The translations under genes and the position numbers were made by a program. Shown here one piece after another: positions 54,050-63,450 of a DNA stretch of 64,000 nucleotides. The first letter of the stretch is position 1; each line of letters begins with the position of its first letter. A model generated the notes under the pieces. That model saw only the letters and a program-made list of their open reading frames with translations, was not told the DNA's origin and did not search any database. The stretch is from Paenibacillus sp. PAMC 26794 (GTDB lineage Bacteria; Bacillota; Bacilli; Paenibacillales; Paenibacillaceae), in NCBI RefSeq assembly GCF_000316035.1, contig NZ_ANHX01000011.1:372001-436000 (forward strand), in the 5' to 3' direction.

Positions 54050-55259
54050 TTCACAGCATCTATCCCATAGCACCGGTCTGAATCAGGATCGGGCTGAAGA
54101 AGTGATGAAAGCGCAGGGGCTAAGCGCCCTGATTGCAAGTACTCCAGAGAACATTCACTATGTCATCGGGTCCCAGCTGCGTGCAAGCAACTGGACCATG
54201 CAGATTTATGCGGTTTTGCCTGCCGACAGATCTGCTAAGCCGTGTATCGTCATTCCAACGAATCGGTTGGGCGTTGTGGCCCAGTTCGGTATCACGGGTG
54301 TGGACATATTTGCCTACAGTGATTTTTTTGTGGAAGGTTCAATTGAAGGCAAACCTTCCACTGACGACATTGATCTCTTCTATTCTCTCCTGCAAACGAC
54401 GGTTATTCATCCAGGTCCTGTTGAAGCACTCAAGGCAGCATTAAAACAGCTTGAGATCGAAGATCAGCCGATTGGCATCGATGAGATGCGGATTGCTCCC
54501 GATATTCTGGCTAGAATCAGGGAGGAGCTTCCTGAAAGACCGGTGATTTCCGCATATAAGCTGTTCCGACAAATTCGCTTGGTCAAGACACCTTTTGAAA
54601 TCGAGCAACTGCGCCAGGCTGCTCAATTAAATGAACGGATTGAGCAGGAACTGATTGACCTGATTGCCGCAGGTGTTCATGAGAAGCAACTTGCCGATCA
54701 TTATCGTCTGGCTGTGATGAGAGCAGGTGGAACTCCAGCAATGACAGCGGTAGGGGCAGGGCCACGCAGTGCGTTACCACTCATCGAAAATTATTTTCAT
54801 ACGATTGAAGTTGGAGATCAGGTTCGTTTCGACCTCTGCCTACAGCTGGAAGGATACTGGGGAGATACGGGCCGCACGGTTGTTACAGGTGAGCCTACCG
54901 CTTGGATGAAAAAGCATTTTGATGCAGTCAAAAGTGGATGGGAGACGGCACTTGAAACCGTGCGCCCTGGCGTCAAGGCGTCGGAAGTATTCCATGCGGC
55001 AGTGTCTCGCGTACAGCGTGAGGGGATTCCGCATTACCGACGTCAGCATGTCGGACATGCCATCGGGTTGGAACTGTATGACGATATAACCCTCTCCCCG
55101 GGTGACCAGCGCATACTGGAGCCCGGTATGGTGCTATGTGTTGAGGTACCATATTACGAGCTCGGTGCTGGCGGATTCCAAATCGAGGATACAATTGTCG
55201 TAACGCCAGATGGTTATGAGTTTCTAACCCATATGGAGCGGAAACTGTTCACCAAATAA
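54042..55259 (+). CDS. M24 family metallopeptidase (Xaa-Pro peptidase/creatinase-like)
   Basis: A 405-residue pita-bread enzyme. The N-terminal creatinase/prolidase domain (1-140) is followed by the catalytic domain. The expected ligands are all present: D264 and D275 (RFDLCLQLEGYWGDTGRTV), His in HVGHAIGLE, Glu in CVEVPYY and Glu in FQIEDT. The family includes Xaa-Pro dipeptidases, creatinase and ectoine-hydrolase-type amidases, and sequence alone does not decide between them. It overlaps the permease gene by 8 bases behind AAAGGAGG, so it belongs to the same pathway as HyuAB and the importer and probably cleaves a linear amide. Confidence 0.88.
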   Translation: MNNSQHLSHSTGLNQDRAEEVMKAQGLSALIASTPENIHYVIGSQLRASNWTMQIYAVLPADRSAKPCIVIPTNRLGVVAQFGITGVDIFAYSDFFVEGSIEGKPSTDDIDLFYSLLQTTVIHPGPVEALKAALKQLEIEDQPIGIDEMRIAPDILARIREELPERPVISAYKLFRQIRLVKTPFEIEQLRQAAQLNERIEQELIDLIAAGVHEKQLADHYRLAVMRAGGTPAMTAVGAGPRSALPLIENYFHTIEVGDQVRFDLCLQLEGYWGDTGRTVVTGEPTAWMKKHFDAVKSGWETALETVRPGVKASEVFHAAVSRVQREGIPHYRRQHVGHAIGLELYDDITLSPGDQRILEPGMVLCVEVPYYELGAGGFQIEDTIVVTPDGYEFLTHMERKLFTK

Positions 55260-55341
55260 CAATAAATGGAATGCTTCACTGACCGGCGATCAGGCCACAG
55301 TCGATCCAAGAAGCTTTCTTACCGAGAAAGTTGGAACATCC

Positions 55342-56529
55342 ATGATTCAGCAGGGAACTAAGACGTTTCGTAACATTAGCCTTGCACTGTTCGCCGGAGG
55401 TTTTGTCACTTTTGCTTTGCTCTACAGCCTCCAGCCCCTGATGCCTGAGATTAGCAATGCATTCTCCATTACGCCGGCACACGCCAGTCTTACGCTATCG
55501 GTAACAACGATCGCCATGGCACTGACGATGCTGTTCATCGGCTCCTTGTCTGATTCGGTGGGACGACGCTTTATTATGACAGCGGCACTGGTGATATCTT
55601 CTGTTATTGCTTTGCTGAGTGCGTTCAGCCCGGGATATACCGAGCTTCTTCTGCTTCGTATTCTCCAGGGGGTGGCACTCGCAGGGTTGCCAGCGATAGC
55701 CATGACATATCTGTCAGAAGAAATTGAACCTAGAAGTCTTGGTTATGCTATGGGCCTATATATCAGTGGCAATTCGATAGGTGGCATGGCCGGCCGTTTC
55801 TTCAGCGGTGTGGTGACAGATTGGTTCAGTTGGCGCGCTGCTGTGGGTTTCATTGGTATTCTTGGACTGTGTGCAGCCGTTATTTTTTGGCTTGTCATCC
55901 CGCCATCCCGTCATTTTGTCAAAGCTGCACCCGGATTCAAAAATCCAATACCTCTTTTGTGGTCACAATGTCGCAACCCAAGGCTGCTGTGCCTGTATGG
56001 ACTCGGTTTTCTCCTGATGGGGGGCTTCGTGACCCTGTTCAACTATATTGGTTTTGAATTAACGGGTGAGCCCTATCATCTAAGCCAGTCCATTGTTGGA
56101 AGTCTTTTTGTAGTGTATCTGATGGGCACAGTCAGCAGTACCTGGATGGGCAGGCTAGCAGATCGGTACGGCAGATCACATGTGCTTGGAATCGCGCTGG
56201 GAATTATTCTAGCTGGTGCAGTCTGTACCGTTCATCCAGCGCTTTGGGTCAAAATTATCGGACTCGCCCTGTTTGCCTTTGGTTTCTTTGGCGGCCATTC
56301 GATTGCCAGCAGTTGGGTTGGACTCGTTGCCAATCAGCACAAATCCCAGGCCAATGCGTTGTATTTATTTTTCTACTACCTTGGTTCAAGCATAAGTGGA
56401 ACAGGGGGCGGATTGCTTTACAGCCATCTGGGATGGATAGGCATTGTAGGTATGATCGGTGTGTATGTTTTGATCGGTTTTGTCTTGTGTAATTTGCTTG
56501 TCCATAGGTTGAAGGGACAGGCTACATAA
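55342..56529 (+). CDS. MFS transporter
   Basis: A 395-residue major facilitator with about 12 membrane helices. The A-like motif GSLSDSVGRRFIM lies between helices 2 and 3, and GRLADRYGRSHVLG between helices 8 and 9. It resembles the YnfM/arabinose-efflux-like group of drug or sugar exporters. The gap of 82 bases from the M24 gene contains a small CTTTCT/AGAAAG hairpin. It may be co-transcribed as an exporter for pathway products, but this is not certain. The ribosome site before ATG 55342 is weak (GAGAAAG...GGA). Confidence 0.87.
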   Translation: MIQQGTKTFRNISLALFAGGFVTFALLYSLQPLMPEISNAFSITPAHASLTLSVTTIAMALTMLFIGSLSDSVGRRFIMTAALVISSVIALLSAFSPGYTELLLLRILQGVALAGLPAIAMTYLSEEIEPRSLGYAMGLYISGNSIGGMAGRFFSGVVTDWFSWRAAVGFIGILGLCAAVIFWLVIPPSRHFVKAAPGFKNPIPLLWSQCRNPRLLCLYGLGFLLMGGFVTLFNYIGFELTGEPYHLSQSIVGSLFVVYLMGTVSSTWMGRLADRYGRSHVLGIALGIILAGAVCTVHPALWVKIIGLALFAFGFFGGHSIASSWVGLVANQHKSQANALYLFFYYLGSSISGTGGGLLYSHLGWIGIVGMIGVYVLIGFVLCNLLVHRLKGQAT

Positions 56530-56550
56530 ATCAACTTTTTCCGACAGGTA

Positions 56551-56578
56551 TTGCATCTCCTGAAATACCGAGTATAAT
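56551..56578 (+). promoter_or_regulatory. sigma-A promoter of the helical hypothetical
   Basis: -35 TTGCAT (56551-56556), 16-base spacer, perfect -10 TATAAT (56573-56578), 37 bases before the start codon. Confidence 0.7.
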
Positions 56579-56614
56579 ACTTGGTAAATAGACGAAAAGG
56601 GGATGCAATAAACG

Positions 56615-56965
56615 ATGAAAACACATGCTGAATTGAACTCACTTCTTGTTGACGATTATCTGGATCTCCTGAACATTGCGAAACAGCTAGGTGATGACGA
56701 ATGGAAAGATGCTATTCTGCAAGCATTGAAGGAAGAAGTTGATGCGAATCATCATCTGGATTCAAAAGAGGTAAGACAGGATTTATGGAGCCAATTTGAA
56801 GGCATTAATGAACAGATGCATGATCTGTTAATGCAACTGAAGCATGCCGACAGTCCTGAGGAGAAAGAGCAGATTATTGAGATGATCTGGGGATTGAAAG
56901 TGGACCGTCATGCAATTACACGTAAACTTGAAACCATGAGCCGTGCCAGCGCTGGACATCAATAA
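56615..56965 (+). CDS. hypothetical all-helical acidic protein
   Basis: A 116-residue soluble protein that I do not recognise. It is predicted helical and charged throughout (LNIAKQLGDDEWKDAILQAL, SPEEKEQIIEMIWGLKVDRH), with no signal peptide or membrane segment, as in small regulatory or adaptor proteins. It has its own promoter and a ribosome site (AAAAGGGGA) at good spacing. A terminator follows, so it is monocistronic and well expressed in appearance. Convergent with the azoreductase gene. Confidence 0.8.
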   Translation: MKTHAELNSLLVDDYLDLLNIAKQLGDDEWKDAILQALKEEVDANHHLDSKEVRQDLWSQFEGINEQMHDLLMQLKHADSPEEKEQIIEMIWGLKVDRHAITRKLETMSRASAGHQ

Positions 56966-56988
56966 GCTCTAAGGTTGATTATACATTG

Positions 56989-57045
56989 AAAACCCGCGTG
57001 TTTCCTGGGATTATCCCCTGGGACGCATGCGGGTTTTGTTTTTGC
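56989..57045. terminator. terminator between hypothetical and azoreductase
   Basis: AAAACCCGCGTG (56989-57000) pairs with CATGCGGGTTTT (57026-57037), one G-U, followed by a T-rich tail on the plus strand; the A-run at the left side could serve the minus strand too. Confidence 0.85.
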
Positions 57046-57105
57046 TTTGAGTGTTTACTACACTTTAAGTGAGTGTTCAAAAGCGGACTTTTTGAACTAC
57101 TTCTC

Positions 57106-57732
57106 TTAAAACTGTTTTGCGAAAGTACGTGCTTGCTCTATAGCTTGTTGCTTGATTTCATCCGCACGATCTTTATATTGATTGTGCCCCTCAACAAAAA
57201 TGCCATCAAGCTTCGGCACACCGAGGAATGACATGATAATGCTTAAGTAACGATGACCGGATTCCATCTGTGCCGCTGGGCCTTCGGAATAAATGCCACC
57301 GCGAGCCTGAATATGCAACGCTTTTTTGTCAGACAACAGTCCAACAGGACCTTGTTCGGTATAACGAAATGTTTTGCCAGCTACGCAGATCGAGTCCACA
57401 TAAGCCTTCAGAATAGGAGGGAACGAGAAGTTCCACATCGGGGTTACAAAAACATATTTATCTGCTGAGGCAAATTGATCCGACAGTTCATTCAAACGGC
57501 TTACTTTGGTCTGCTCTTCGGTAGTCAGATCACTACCCGATTGCAGTTTGCCCCAACCACTGAAGATATCCGCATCGATATGCGGAATATCCGAACGATA
57601 CAGATCGAGGTGAACAACCTCATCAGATGGGTGACTTTCACGATAAGCATCAATAAATGCTTTGCCTGTAGCCATGCTGAAGGAGGTTTCATGATCATGA
57701 GGATGGGCAGTAATATACAATAAGGTAGACAT
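57106..57732 (-). CDS. azoR: FMN-dependent NADH-azoreductase
   Basis: A 208-residue flavodoxin-like quinone/azo reductase. The FMN-phosphate loop lies in [19 protein letters not shown], the flavin contact [16 protein letters not shown] in the middle, and [11 protein letters not shown] further on. It uses NADH to reduce quinones and azo bonds and helps in electrophile stress. The start is ATG 57732, behind AGAGGAAG; a 16-codon extension upstream is not needed. Convergent with the small helical gene, divergent from deoR. Confidence 0.92.
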   Translation of the reverse strand: MSTLLYITAHPHDHETSFSMATGKAFIDAYRESHPSDEVVHLDLYRSDIPHIDADIFSGWGKLQSGSDLTTEEQTKVSRLNELSDQFASADKYVFVTPMWNFSFPPILKAYVDSICVAGKTFRYTEQGPVGLLSDKKALHIQARGGIYSEGPAAQMESGHRYLSIIMSFLGVPKLDGIFVEGHNQYKDRADEIKQQAIEQARTFAKQF

Positions 57733-57962
57733 GTAGTTCTTCCTCTCTGTGCGATTAATGGGGTGAAGCGATATTGGCAATGATGAAGCGACCGCAGTAG
57801 TATGCAGCGTTTCCCCCGTTTTATACGTCAGAAAGGGATATGAATGGATTGATCATGATACTGAATTGGATGTTATATGGTGACCAGATACTCAATCCAT
57901 GTATAATAAACAGGACGAGTATTTATTTTCTAAAGACAATAGGATGAGTGAGATGAGCGCAC

Positions 57963-58907
57963 ATGGGAATGGACCTGGAGAAGCAACGATTAAGCATTGA
58001 AGCAGCGAAATTGTATTATCAGTCTGATTATAGCCAGCAGGATATTGCCGCAAGGTTGGGCGTGTCGCGTCCAACCGTATCAAGATTACTTCAGTACGCC
58101 AAAGATCGCGGATACGTCCGGATTGAAATTATGGACCCGCTGGAGGATATCGATATCATTGCTGGAGAACTCAAGTCGAAATATGATCTGGATACGGCAC
58201 TTGTGTGTTTTGCCCCGTTGAAGAGTGATGAAGAAATACAGAAGCATATCAGCAAACGAGCAGCGGATTATCTTCAAGAGACGGTTCAGGATGCAGATAT
58301 TATCGGGGTGACTTGGGGAACAACCATGCATGCTGTAGCACGCCAACTTCGTCCCAAGCAGGTTAAAGGTGTCGAAGTCGTGCAATTGAAGGGGGGCGTA
58401 AGCCACTCCCATGTCAATACGTATGCCGCTGAGATTGTTCATTTGTTCGCTGAGGCATTCCATACGGTACCAAGGTATCTGCCGCTGCCTGTTATTTTCG
58501 ACAACATTGAAGTGAAAAAAATGGTGGAAGCGGATCGACATATCGGCAGAATCGTGGAACTTGGCAGACAGGCCAACATTGCTTTGTTTACCGTGGGTAC
58601 TGTGAAAGAAGATGCATTATTGTTCAGGCTCGGTTATTTCAATGAAGAAGAGCAACAATTACTGATGAACTCCGGTGCAGGTGACATTTGTTCACGCTTT
58701 TTCGACGCGGAAGGTCAGTTGATCAGTGAAGAGATTAACAGCAGAACCGTTGGAATTGATCTAGCCGAGTTGAGAAATAAGGAAAAATCAATCCTTGTTG
58801 CCGGGGGACAACGCAAAATTGAAGCGATTCACGCCGCGCTCAAAGGTCATTACGCAAATATTCTGGTCACGGACCAGTACACAGCGCAGGCATTACTTCG
58901 ATTCTAA
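57963..58907 (+). CDS. deoR: DeoR, SorC-family regulator of deoxyribonucleoside catabolism
   Basis: A 314-residue SorC-type regulator, closely similar to B. subtilis DeoR along its length. The HTH is YSQQDIAARLGVSRPTVSR followed by LLQYAKDRGYV; the sugar-phosphate-binding domain includes DIIGVTWGTTMHA, GVEVVQLKGGVSHS and NIALFTVGTV. In B. subtilis it represses dra-nupC-pdp and is released by deoxyribose-5-phosphate. The first in-frame ATG is 57963; the second, 57969, would give MDLEKQRLSIEAA, the usual family start. Neither has a strong ribosome site. A TATAAT lies at 57902-57907. A terminator separates it from deoC. Confidence 0.93.
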   Translation: MGMDLEKQRLSIEAAKLYYQSDYSQQDIAARLGVSRPTVSRLLQYAKDRGYVRIEIMDPLEDIDIIAGELKSKYDLDTALVCFAPLKSDEEIQKHISKRAADYLQETVQDADIIGVTWGTTMHAVARQLRPKQVKGVEVVQLKGGVSHSHVNTYAAEIVHLFAEAFHTVPRYLPLPVIFDNIEVKKMVEADRHIGRIVELGRQANIALFTVGTVKEDALLFRLGYFNEEEQQLLMNSGAGDICSRFFDAEGQLISEEINSRTVGIDLAELRNKEKSILVAGGQRKIEAIHAALKGHYANILVTDQYTAQALLRF

Positions 58908-58928
58908 TTTCAAATGGATATGGATGAC

Positions 58929-58969
58929 AACATCTGCCACGCAAAAAAGGCGGATGTTTTGCTTTTTTA
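58929..58969 (+). terminator. deoR terminator
   Basis: AACATCTGCC (58929-58938) pairs with GGCGGATGTT (58949-58958), then TTTGCTTTTTT. Confidence 0.87.
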
Positions 58970-59008
58970 GGCAGAAAATATAACGAAGAAGAAATGTAAG
59001 TGTAACTG

Positions 59009-59046
59009 TGAACAAAAGTTCAAGTTGATTTTTACATATGTTCATG
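59009..59046 (+). promoter_or_regulatory. DeoR operator: palindrome plus repeated half site
   Basis: TGAAC-AAAA-GTTCA (59009-59022) is followed by a second GTTCA-T-GTT half site (59040-59048). If TATAGA (59059-59064) is the -10, the palindrome sits near -60 and the half site between -35 and -10, the arrangement reported for B. subtilis DeoR. Confidence 0.7.
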
Positions 59047-59096
59047 TTAGTGTAAGGGTATAGAAAATAACTAGTTCAGATAAGGGAGAGATTCAA

Positions 59097-59771
59097 TTGA
59101 CTACACCACAATTAGCTAAAATGATCGACCATACGTTGCTTCGTGCGGACGCAACGCAAAGTGAAATGGCCAAGTTAACCGAAGAAGCGAAGCAATACCA
59201 GTTTGCTTCCGTATGTGTTAATCCAGGCTGGGTTGCTTATGCTGCTGAGCAGTTGCAGGGTACTGGCGTAGATATCTGCACCGTTATTGGTTTCCCTCTG
59301 GGAGCATCTACATCGGAGACAAAGGCTTTCGAAACGAAAGATGCGATTGCTAAAGGTGCAACTGAAGTCGATATGGTCATCAACATCAGTGCTTTGAAAG
59401 ATGGCAAAGATGATTACGTTGAACAAGATATTCGTGTTGTCGTTGAAGCGGCTGCGAGTAAAGCTTTGGTGAAAGTTATTATTGAAGCTTGTCTGTTGAC
59501 GGATGAAGAGAAAGTACGTGCTTGTCAGGCAGCTGTGCGAGCTGGAGCTGATTTTGTTAAAACCTCTACAGGTTTCTCCACAGGTGGAGCAACGCCAGAA
59601 GATATCGCTTTGATGCGTCGTACTGTAGGTCCTGATGTTGGCGTTAAAGCTTCCGGTGGCGTACGTAGCCTGGAAGATATGCAAAAAATGATCGAAGCGG
59701 GTGCGACTCGTATCGGTGCAAGCTCTGGCGTGAAAATTATGCAGGGTGGTCAGTCTACATCTTCTTATTAA
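59097..59771 (+). CDS. deoC: deoxyribose-phosphate aldolase
   Basis: A 224-residue class I aldolase splitting 2-deoxyribose-5-phosphate to glyceraldehyde-3-phosphate and acetaldehyde. The Schiff-base lysine lies in [11 protein letters not shown]; the proton-relay Asp and Lys are in TEVDMVINI and [23 protein letters not shown] is unchanged. The start is TTG 59097, 9 bases after GGGAGAG, as the family N-terminus ([13 protein letters not shown]) requires. First structural gene of the deo region; called dra in B. subtilis. Confidence 0.95.
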   Translation: MTTPQLAKMIDHTLLRADATQSEMAKLTEEAKQYQFASVCVNPGWVAYAAEQLQGTGVDICTVIGFPLGASTSETKAFETKDAIAKGATEVDMVINISALKDGKDDYVEQDIRVVVEAAASKALVKVIIEACLLTDEEKVRACQAAVRAGADFVKTSTGFSTGGATPEDIALMRRTVGPDVGVKASGGVRSLEDMQKMIEAGATRIGASSGVKIMQGGQSTSSY

Positions 59772-59833
59772 GCAAAAGCATTTTCTTATCAAGAAAAGCT
59801 TAATAAATAAAAGTAATGTTATATTCTCTGTAC

Positions 59834-59862
59834 TTGGGCGTTCGGCTCAGGTACAGGGAATA
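59834..59862 (+). repeat. intercistronic hairpin deoC-nupC
   Basis: CTGTAC and GTACAG form the base of a stem, with further GGC/GGC-region partial pairing, in the 232-base gap. There is no T-run behind it, so it is not a standard terminator. Confidence 0.4.
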
Positions 59863-59897
59863 CAACTTACACTTATATTTTATATAACGGAACTTAT

Positions 59898-59911
59898 TGT
59901 AAGCGCTTCAT
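59898..59911 (+). promoter_or_regulatory. cre-like site upstream of nupC
   Basis: TGTAAGCGCTTCAT matches the cre consensus over its first 11 bases and diverges at the end. It suggests CcpA control of the nucleoside uptake and salvage genes from within the operon. Confidence 0.5.
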
Positions 59912-60003
59912 AAATTTTCTGAAAGATTACTGATAAGAATGCTTAAGAACCCTTTGAGCTGAATTTTCACATCCGGCTTAACTACCTTCAAAGGAGAGAT
60001 CAA

Positions 60004-61194
60004 ATGAAATTTCTAATTGCCCTTCTTGGTTTACTCGTTGTTTTTGGACTGGCTTATATCGCAAGCAACGGTAAAAAGAAGATTCGATACCGGCCGCTGG
60101 CCGTAATGGTTGTTTTACAGGTGATCCTGGCGTATGCCTTGCTGAATACAGGGGTCGGGACATGGCTGATTGGCGGCTTCGCCACCGTATTTAAAAGTTT
60201 GCTTGATTATGCAAATGAAGGAATTGCATTTGTATTTGGTGATTTGACTACCGTAGGTGCAGATACCGTAGGGACACCGTTCTTTCTCAGTGTATTGATG
60301 CCAATCGTTGTCATCTCTGCACTCATTGGGATATTGCAGTATATCCGAATCTTACCTTTTGTTATAAAATATATTGGTCTGGTATTAAGCAAAATCAACG
60401 GAATGGGCAAACTGGAATCATATAACGCGGTTGCTTCGGCTGTATTGGGGCAATCTGAAGTGTTCATTTCTGTGAAAAAACAAATTGGGTTGTTGCCAAA
60501 ACATCGGCTGTACACCTTGTGTGCTTCGGCGATGTCCACGGTATCGATGTCGATTGTCGGTGCCTATATGTCCATGATTGATCCGAAATATGTGGTTACG
60601 GCACTAGTGCTGAACCTGTTTGGCGGTTTTATCATTGCTTCCATTGTGAATCCTTATGAGGTTACAGAGGAAGAAGATATATTGGAAGTACAGGAAGAGG
60701 AGAAACAGTCCTTCTTCGAAATGCTCGGCGAATACATCCTGGATGGATTCAAAGTTGCCATCATCGTAGCTGCGATGTTAATCGGTTTTGTTGCCCTGAT
60801 TGCACTTGTTAACGGAATTTTCAGCGCGGTGCTTGGCATTTCGTTCCAGGAGCTGCTTGGTTATGTGTTTGCACCATTAGCCTTTATTATGGGTGTTCCT
60901 TGGAAAGAAGCGATTCAGGCGGGAAGTATTATGGCAACCAAAATGGTATCCAACGAATTCGTTGCCATGCTTGCTCTAGCGAAGGAGACCTTATTGTCTT
61001 CCAGAACAACAGGGATCGTATCCGTCTTCCTCGTATCGTTCGCTAACTTCTCCTCCATTGGTATTATTGCCGGTGCGGTGAAGGGACTTCATGAGAAACA
61101 AGGTAATGTGGTAGCCCGCTTCGGTCTGAAACTGCTTTACGGTGCATCGCTTGTCAGTGTATTGTCAGCGATCATCGCCGGACTGTTCTTGTAA
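60004..61194 (+). CDS. nupC: concentrative nucleoside transporter (NupC)
   Basis: A 396-residue CNT-family nucleoside:cation symporter with an N-terminal TM region (1-45), the Nucleos_tra2 core and a C-terminal gate domain. Typical segments: [32 protein letters not shown] and [15 protein letters not shown]. Length fits B. subtilis NupC (393). It imports (deoxy)nucleosides for cleavage by the phosphorylases downstream. AAAGGAGAG precedes ATG 60004. Confidence 0.94.
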   Translation: MKFLIALLGLLVVFGLAYIASNGKKKIRYRPLAVMVVLQVILAYALLNTGVGTWLIGGFATVFKSLLDYANEGIAFVFGDLTTVGADTVGTPFFLSVLMPIVVISALIGILQYIRILPFVIKYIGLVLSKINGMGKLESYNAVASAVLGQSEVFISVKKQIGLLPKHRLYTLCASAMSTVSMSIVGAYMSMIDPKYVVTALVLNLFGGFIIASIVNPYEVTEEEDILEVQEEEKQSFFEMLGEYILDGFKVAIIVAAMLIGFVALIALVNGIFSAVLGISFQELLGYVFAPLAFIMGVPWKEAIQAGSIMATKMVSNEFVAMLALAKETLLSSRTTGIVSVFLVSFANFSSIGIIAGAVKGLHEKQGNVVARFGLKLLYGASLVSVLSAIIAGLFL

Positions 61195-61223
61195 ACCGGA
61201 TTATTGGAAGGAGTGCTTAGGTT

Positions 61224-62402
61224 ATGTCAACATTCAAAAGAGTACATCTGATCGTTATGGATTCTGTAGGGATCGGCGAAGCGCCGGATGCAGCAGAATT
61301 TGATGATTTTGATGTAGATACCTTTGGTCACATTGCACGTGAACGCGGAGGTCTGAAAATGCCTCACATGGCCAGTCTCGGACTGTCCAACATCAAAGAA
61401 ATCGAGGGTGTCCCTGTAGCGGATGCACCTAAAGCGTATTACACCAAGATGCAGGAAGCATCCAGAGGCAAAGACACAATGACAGGTCACTGGGAGCTGA
61501 TGGGTCTTTACATTGATACACCTTTCCGTGTGTTCGAGAATGGTTTTCCCGATGAGTTGATTCAGCGCATTGAAGAGAAAACGGGCCGCAAAGTAATTGG
61601 TAACAAACCGGCCAGCGGCACGGAAATTCTGGATGAGCTGGGTGCAGAGCATGTTGAAACTGGCGCGCTCATCGTTTATACATCCGCGGATTCGGTTCTG
61701 CAAATTGCAGCACATGAGGACGTTGTTCCACTGAAAGAACTGTATGAGATCTGTGAGTTCTGCCGTGAGATTACACTTGAAGATCCGTACATGCTGGGCC
61801 GCATTATTGCACGTCCATTTGTAGGTGAAGCGGGTAACTGGAAACGTACTGCGAATCGTCATGACTATGCACTTAAACCTTTTGGCCGTACTGTTATGAA
61901 TGAACTGCAAGATGGTGGATTTGATGTGATTGCTTTGGGTAAAATCGCAGATATCTATGATGGCGAAGGTGTAACCAAGGCTGTTCGTACCGTCTCTAAC
62001 ATGGATGGCATGGACAAGTTGTCTGAAACGATGGATGAAGAGTTCACTGGACTCAGCTTCCTGAACCTGGTTGATTTTGATGCCCTGTACGGTCACCGTC
62101 GTGATCCGCAAGGTTATGCTCAGGCACTTGAAGACTATGATGCACGGCTGCCAGAGATTTTTGCCAAAATGACCAATGATGACCTGCTGCTGATCACAGC
62201 TGACCACGGTAACGATCCAACATACCGCGGTACAGACCATACACGTGAATATGTACCACTGCTTGCCTACTCTCCGCGCTTCAGCGAGGGCAAAAAGCTT
62301 GATCTGCGCAGCACATTTGCTGACCTTGGCGCAACCGTAGCAGAGAACTTTGGAGTGAAAATGCCGGAATACGGCACCAGCTTCCTGAAGGATTTGAAAT
62401 AA
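61224..62402 (+). CDS. deoB: phosphopentomutase
   Basis: A 392-residue alkaline-phosphatase-superfamily mutase converting (deoxy)ribose-1-phosphate to the 5-phosphate. Metal-site motifs: [14 protein letters not shown] at the N-terminus, the phosphoacceptor Thr region [13 protein letters not shown], and [12 protein letters not shown] plus [12 protein letters not shown] near the C-terminus. It links the nucleoside phosphorylases to DeoC. GGAAGGAG precedes ATG 61224, 29 bases after nupC. Known as drm in B. subtilis. Confidence 0.95.
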   Translation: MSTFKRVHLIVMDSVGIGEAPDAAEFDDFDVDTFGHIARERGGLKMPHMASLGLSNIKEIEGVPVADAPKAYYTKMQEASRGKDTMTGHWELMGLYIDTPFRVFENGFPDELIQRIEEKTGRKVIGNKPASGTEILDELGAEHVETGALIVYTSADSVLQIAAHEDVVPLKELYEICEFCREITLEDPYMLGRIIARPFVGEAGNWKRTANRHDYALKPFGRTVMNELQDGGFDVIALGKIADIYDGEGVTKAVRTVSNMDGMDKLSETMDEEFTGLSFLNLVDFDALYGHRRDPQGYAQALEDYDARLPEIFAKMTNDDLLLITADHGNDPTYRGTDHTREYVPLLAYSPRFSEGKKLDLRSTFADLGATVAENFGVKMPEYGTSFLKDLK

Positions 62403-62430
62403 GTTTTTCAAAAACTGGATAGGTGAGGTC

Positions 62431-62452
62431 GGAGTAGCTTGGGCTGCTCCGG
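62431..62452 (+). repeat. intercistronic hairpin deoB-deoD
   Basis: CGGAGTAGC pairs with GCTGCTCCG (one G-U) around a 4-base loop in the 98-base gap. No T-run follows. Confidence 0.45.
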
Positions 62453-62500
62453 TCCTGCCATCATAATAGACTAATTTGTATAACTGGAGGAGATTCATTC

Positions 62501-63208
62501 ATGAGTACACATATTGGAGCAAAACCCGGAGATATCGCAGAAACGATCCTTTTGCCAGGAGACCCTTTGCGAGCGAAATATATCGCAGATACGTACCTCG
62601 AAGATGTTGTATGTTACAACGAAGTTCGTGGAATGCTCGGTTACACAGGTACATATCAAGGACACCGGATTTCGGTGCAAGGTTCAGGGATGGGAATTCC
62701 GTCCTTTGCAATCTATGCTAACGAATTGATCAGCGAATATGGCGTAAAAAACCTGATTCGTGTTGGTACTTGTGGCGGTATGCAGGAGCATGTACGTGTA
62801 CGTGACGTCATCCTTGCACAAGCAGCATGTACAGATTCCAGCATGAACAAACACGTATTCGGTGGATATGACTTCTCGCCAATCGCTACGTTCTCCCTGC
62901 TGAAAGAAGCATATGACCGTGCAACAGCTAAAGGTATGAAGATTCACGTCGGTAACGTATTCAGCTCCGATTCTTTCTACCGCGATGACCGTTCCGTAAC
63001 CGAGAAGTTGATGAAACACGGTGTACTCGGCGTAGAGATGGAAACAACAGCATTGTACACTATCGCTGCCAAGTTTGGTGTTAACGCACTGACCATCCTG
63101 ACGGTAAGTGACCACTTGCTGACAGGCGAAGAAACATCTGCCGAAGAGCGTCAAAAAACGTTTAACGACATGATGGTAGTTGCCCTGGACACAGCAATCA
63201 CACTGTAA
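62501..63208 (+). CDS. deoD: purine-nucleoside phosphorylase, DeoD type
   Basis: A 235-residue hexameric phosphorylase that cleaves purine (deoxy)nucleosides to base and (deoxy)ribose-1-phosphate. Signature pieces: [14 protein letters not shown] (phosphate site), [36 protein letters not shown] and VSDHLLTGE with the catalytic Asp. TGGAGGAG precedes ATG 62501. The purine bases it frees can feed the deaminase/xanthine dehydrogenase genes elsewhere in the window. Confidence 0.96.
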   Translation: MSTHIGAKPGDIAETILLPGDPLRAKYIADTYLEDVVCYNEVRGMLGYTGTYQGHRISVQGSGMGIPSFAIYANELISEYGVKNLIRVGTCGGMQEHVRVRDVILAQAACTDSSMNKHVFGGYDFSPIATFSLLKEAYDRATAKGMKIHVGNVFSSDSFYRDDRSVTEKLMKHGVLGVEMETTALYTIAAKFGVNALTILTVSDHLLTGEETSAEERQKTFNDMMVVALDTAITL

Positions 63209-63450
63209 TTGTTGCATTTTATATTCACAATCAATTGATTTTAATCGAAACTTTTGTTTTGGCACGTAGTGAAGGAACCGGAATCGATTCTGAAGAAGCG
63301 AAGCGTTCGCCTTTGTCTCCGAGTTTTCTCCATTGCAAATGGATCAAAAAAAACTTGGAGACAACAGCGATCAAAAGAACGATCCGGAGCCGGAACGAAT
63401 TAACATCAAAGTGTTCTATACAATCAATACACACACAAGGAGAGATCATC
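63209..63450 (+). other. structured deoD-pdp intergenic leader
   Basis: A 242-base gap with no gene. A near-perfect 15-bp stem (63313-63327 with 63350-63364, one G-U) contains an inner CCAT/ATGG stem. A GCGAA-GCG-TTCGC hairpin lies at 63298-63310 and a GAATCGATTC palindrome at 63281-63290. No T-run follows the large stem. Confidence 0.55.

Noticed and set aside
57842-57900. ATGGATTG/CAATCCAT inverted repeat upstream of deoR
   Set aside because: Only 8-bp arms with a 43-base separation and no relation to a clear promoter; could be chance.
61227-62498. 423-codon open frame on the minus strand
   Set aside because: Exactly opposite deoB, rich in Cys/His/Ile without any domain, no ribosome site; a shadow of the strong codon bias of deoB.
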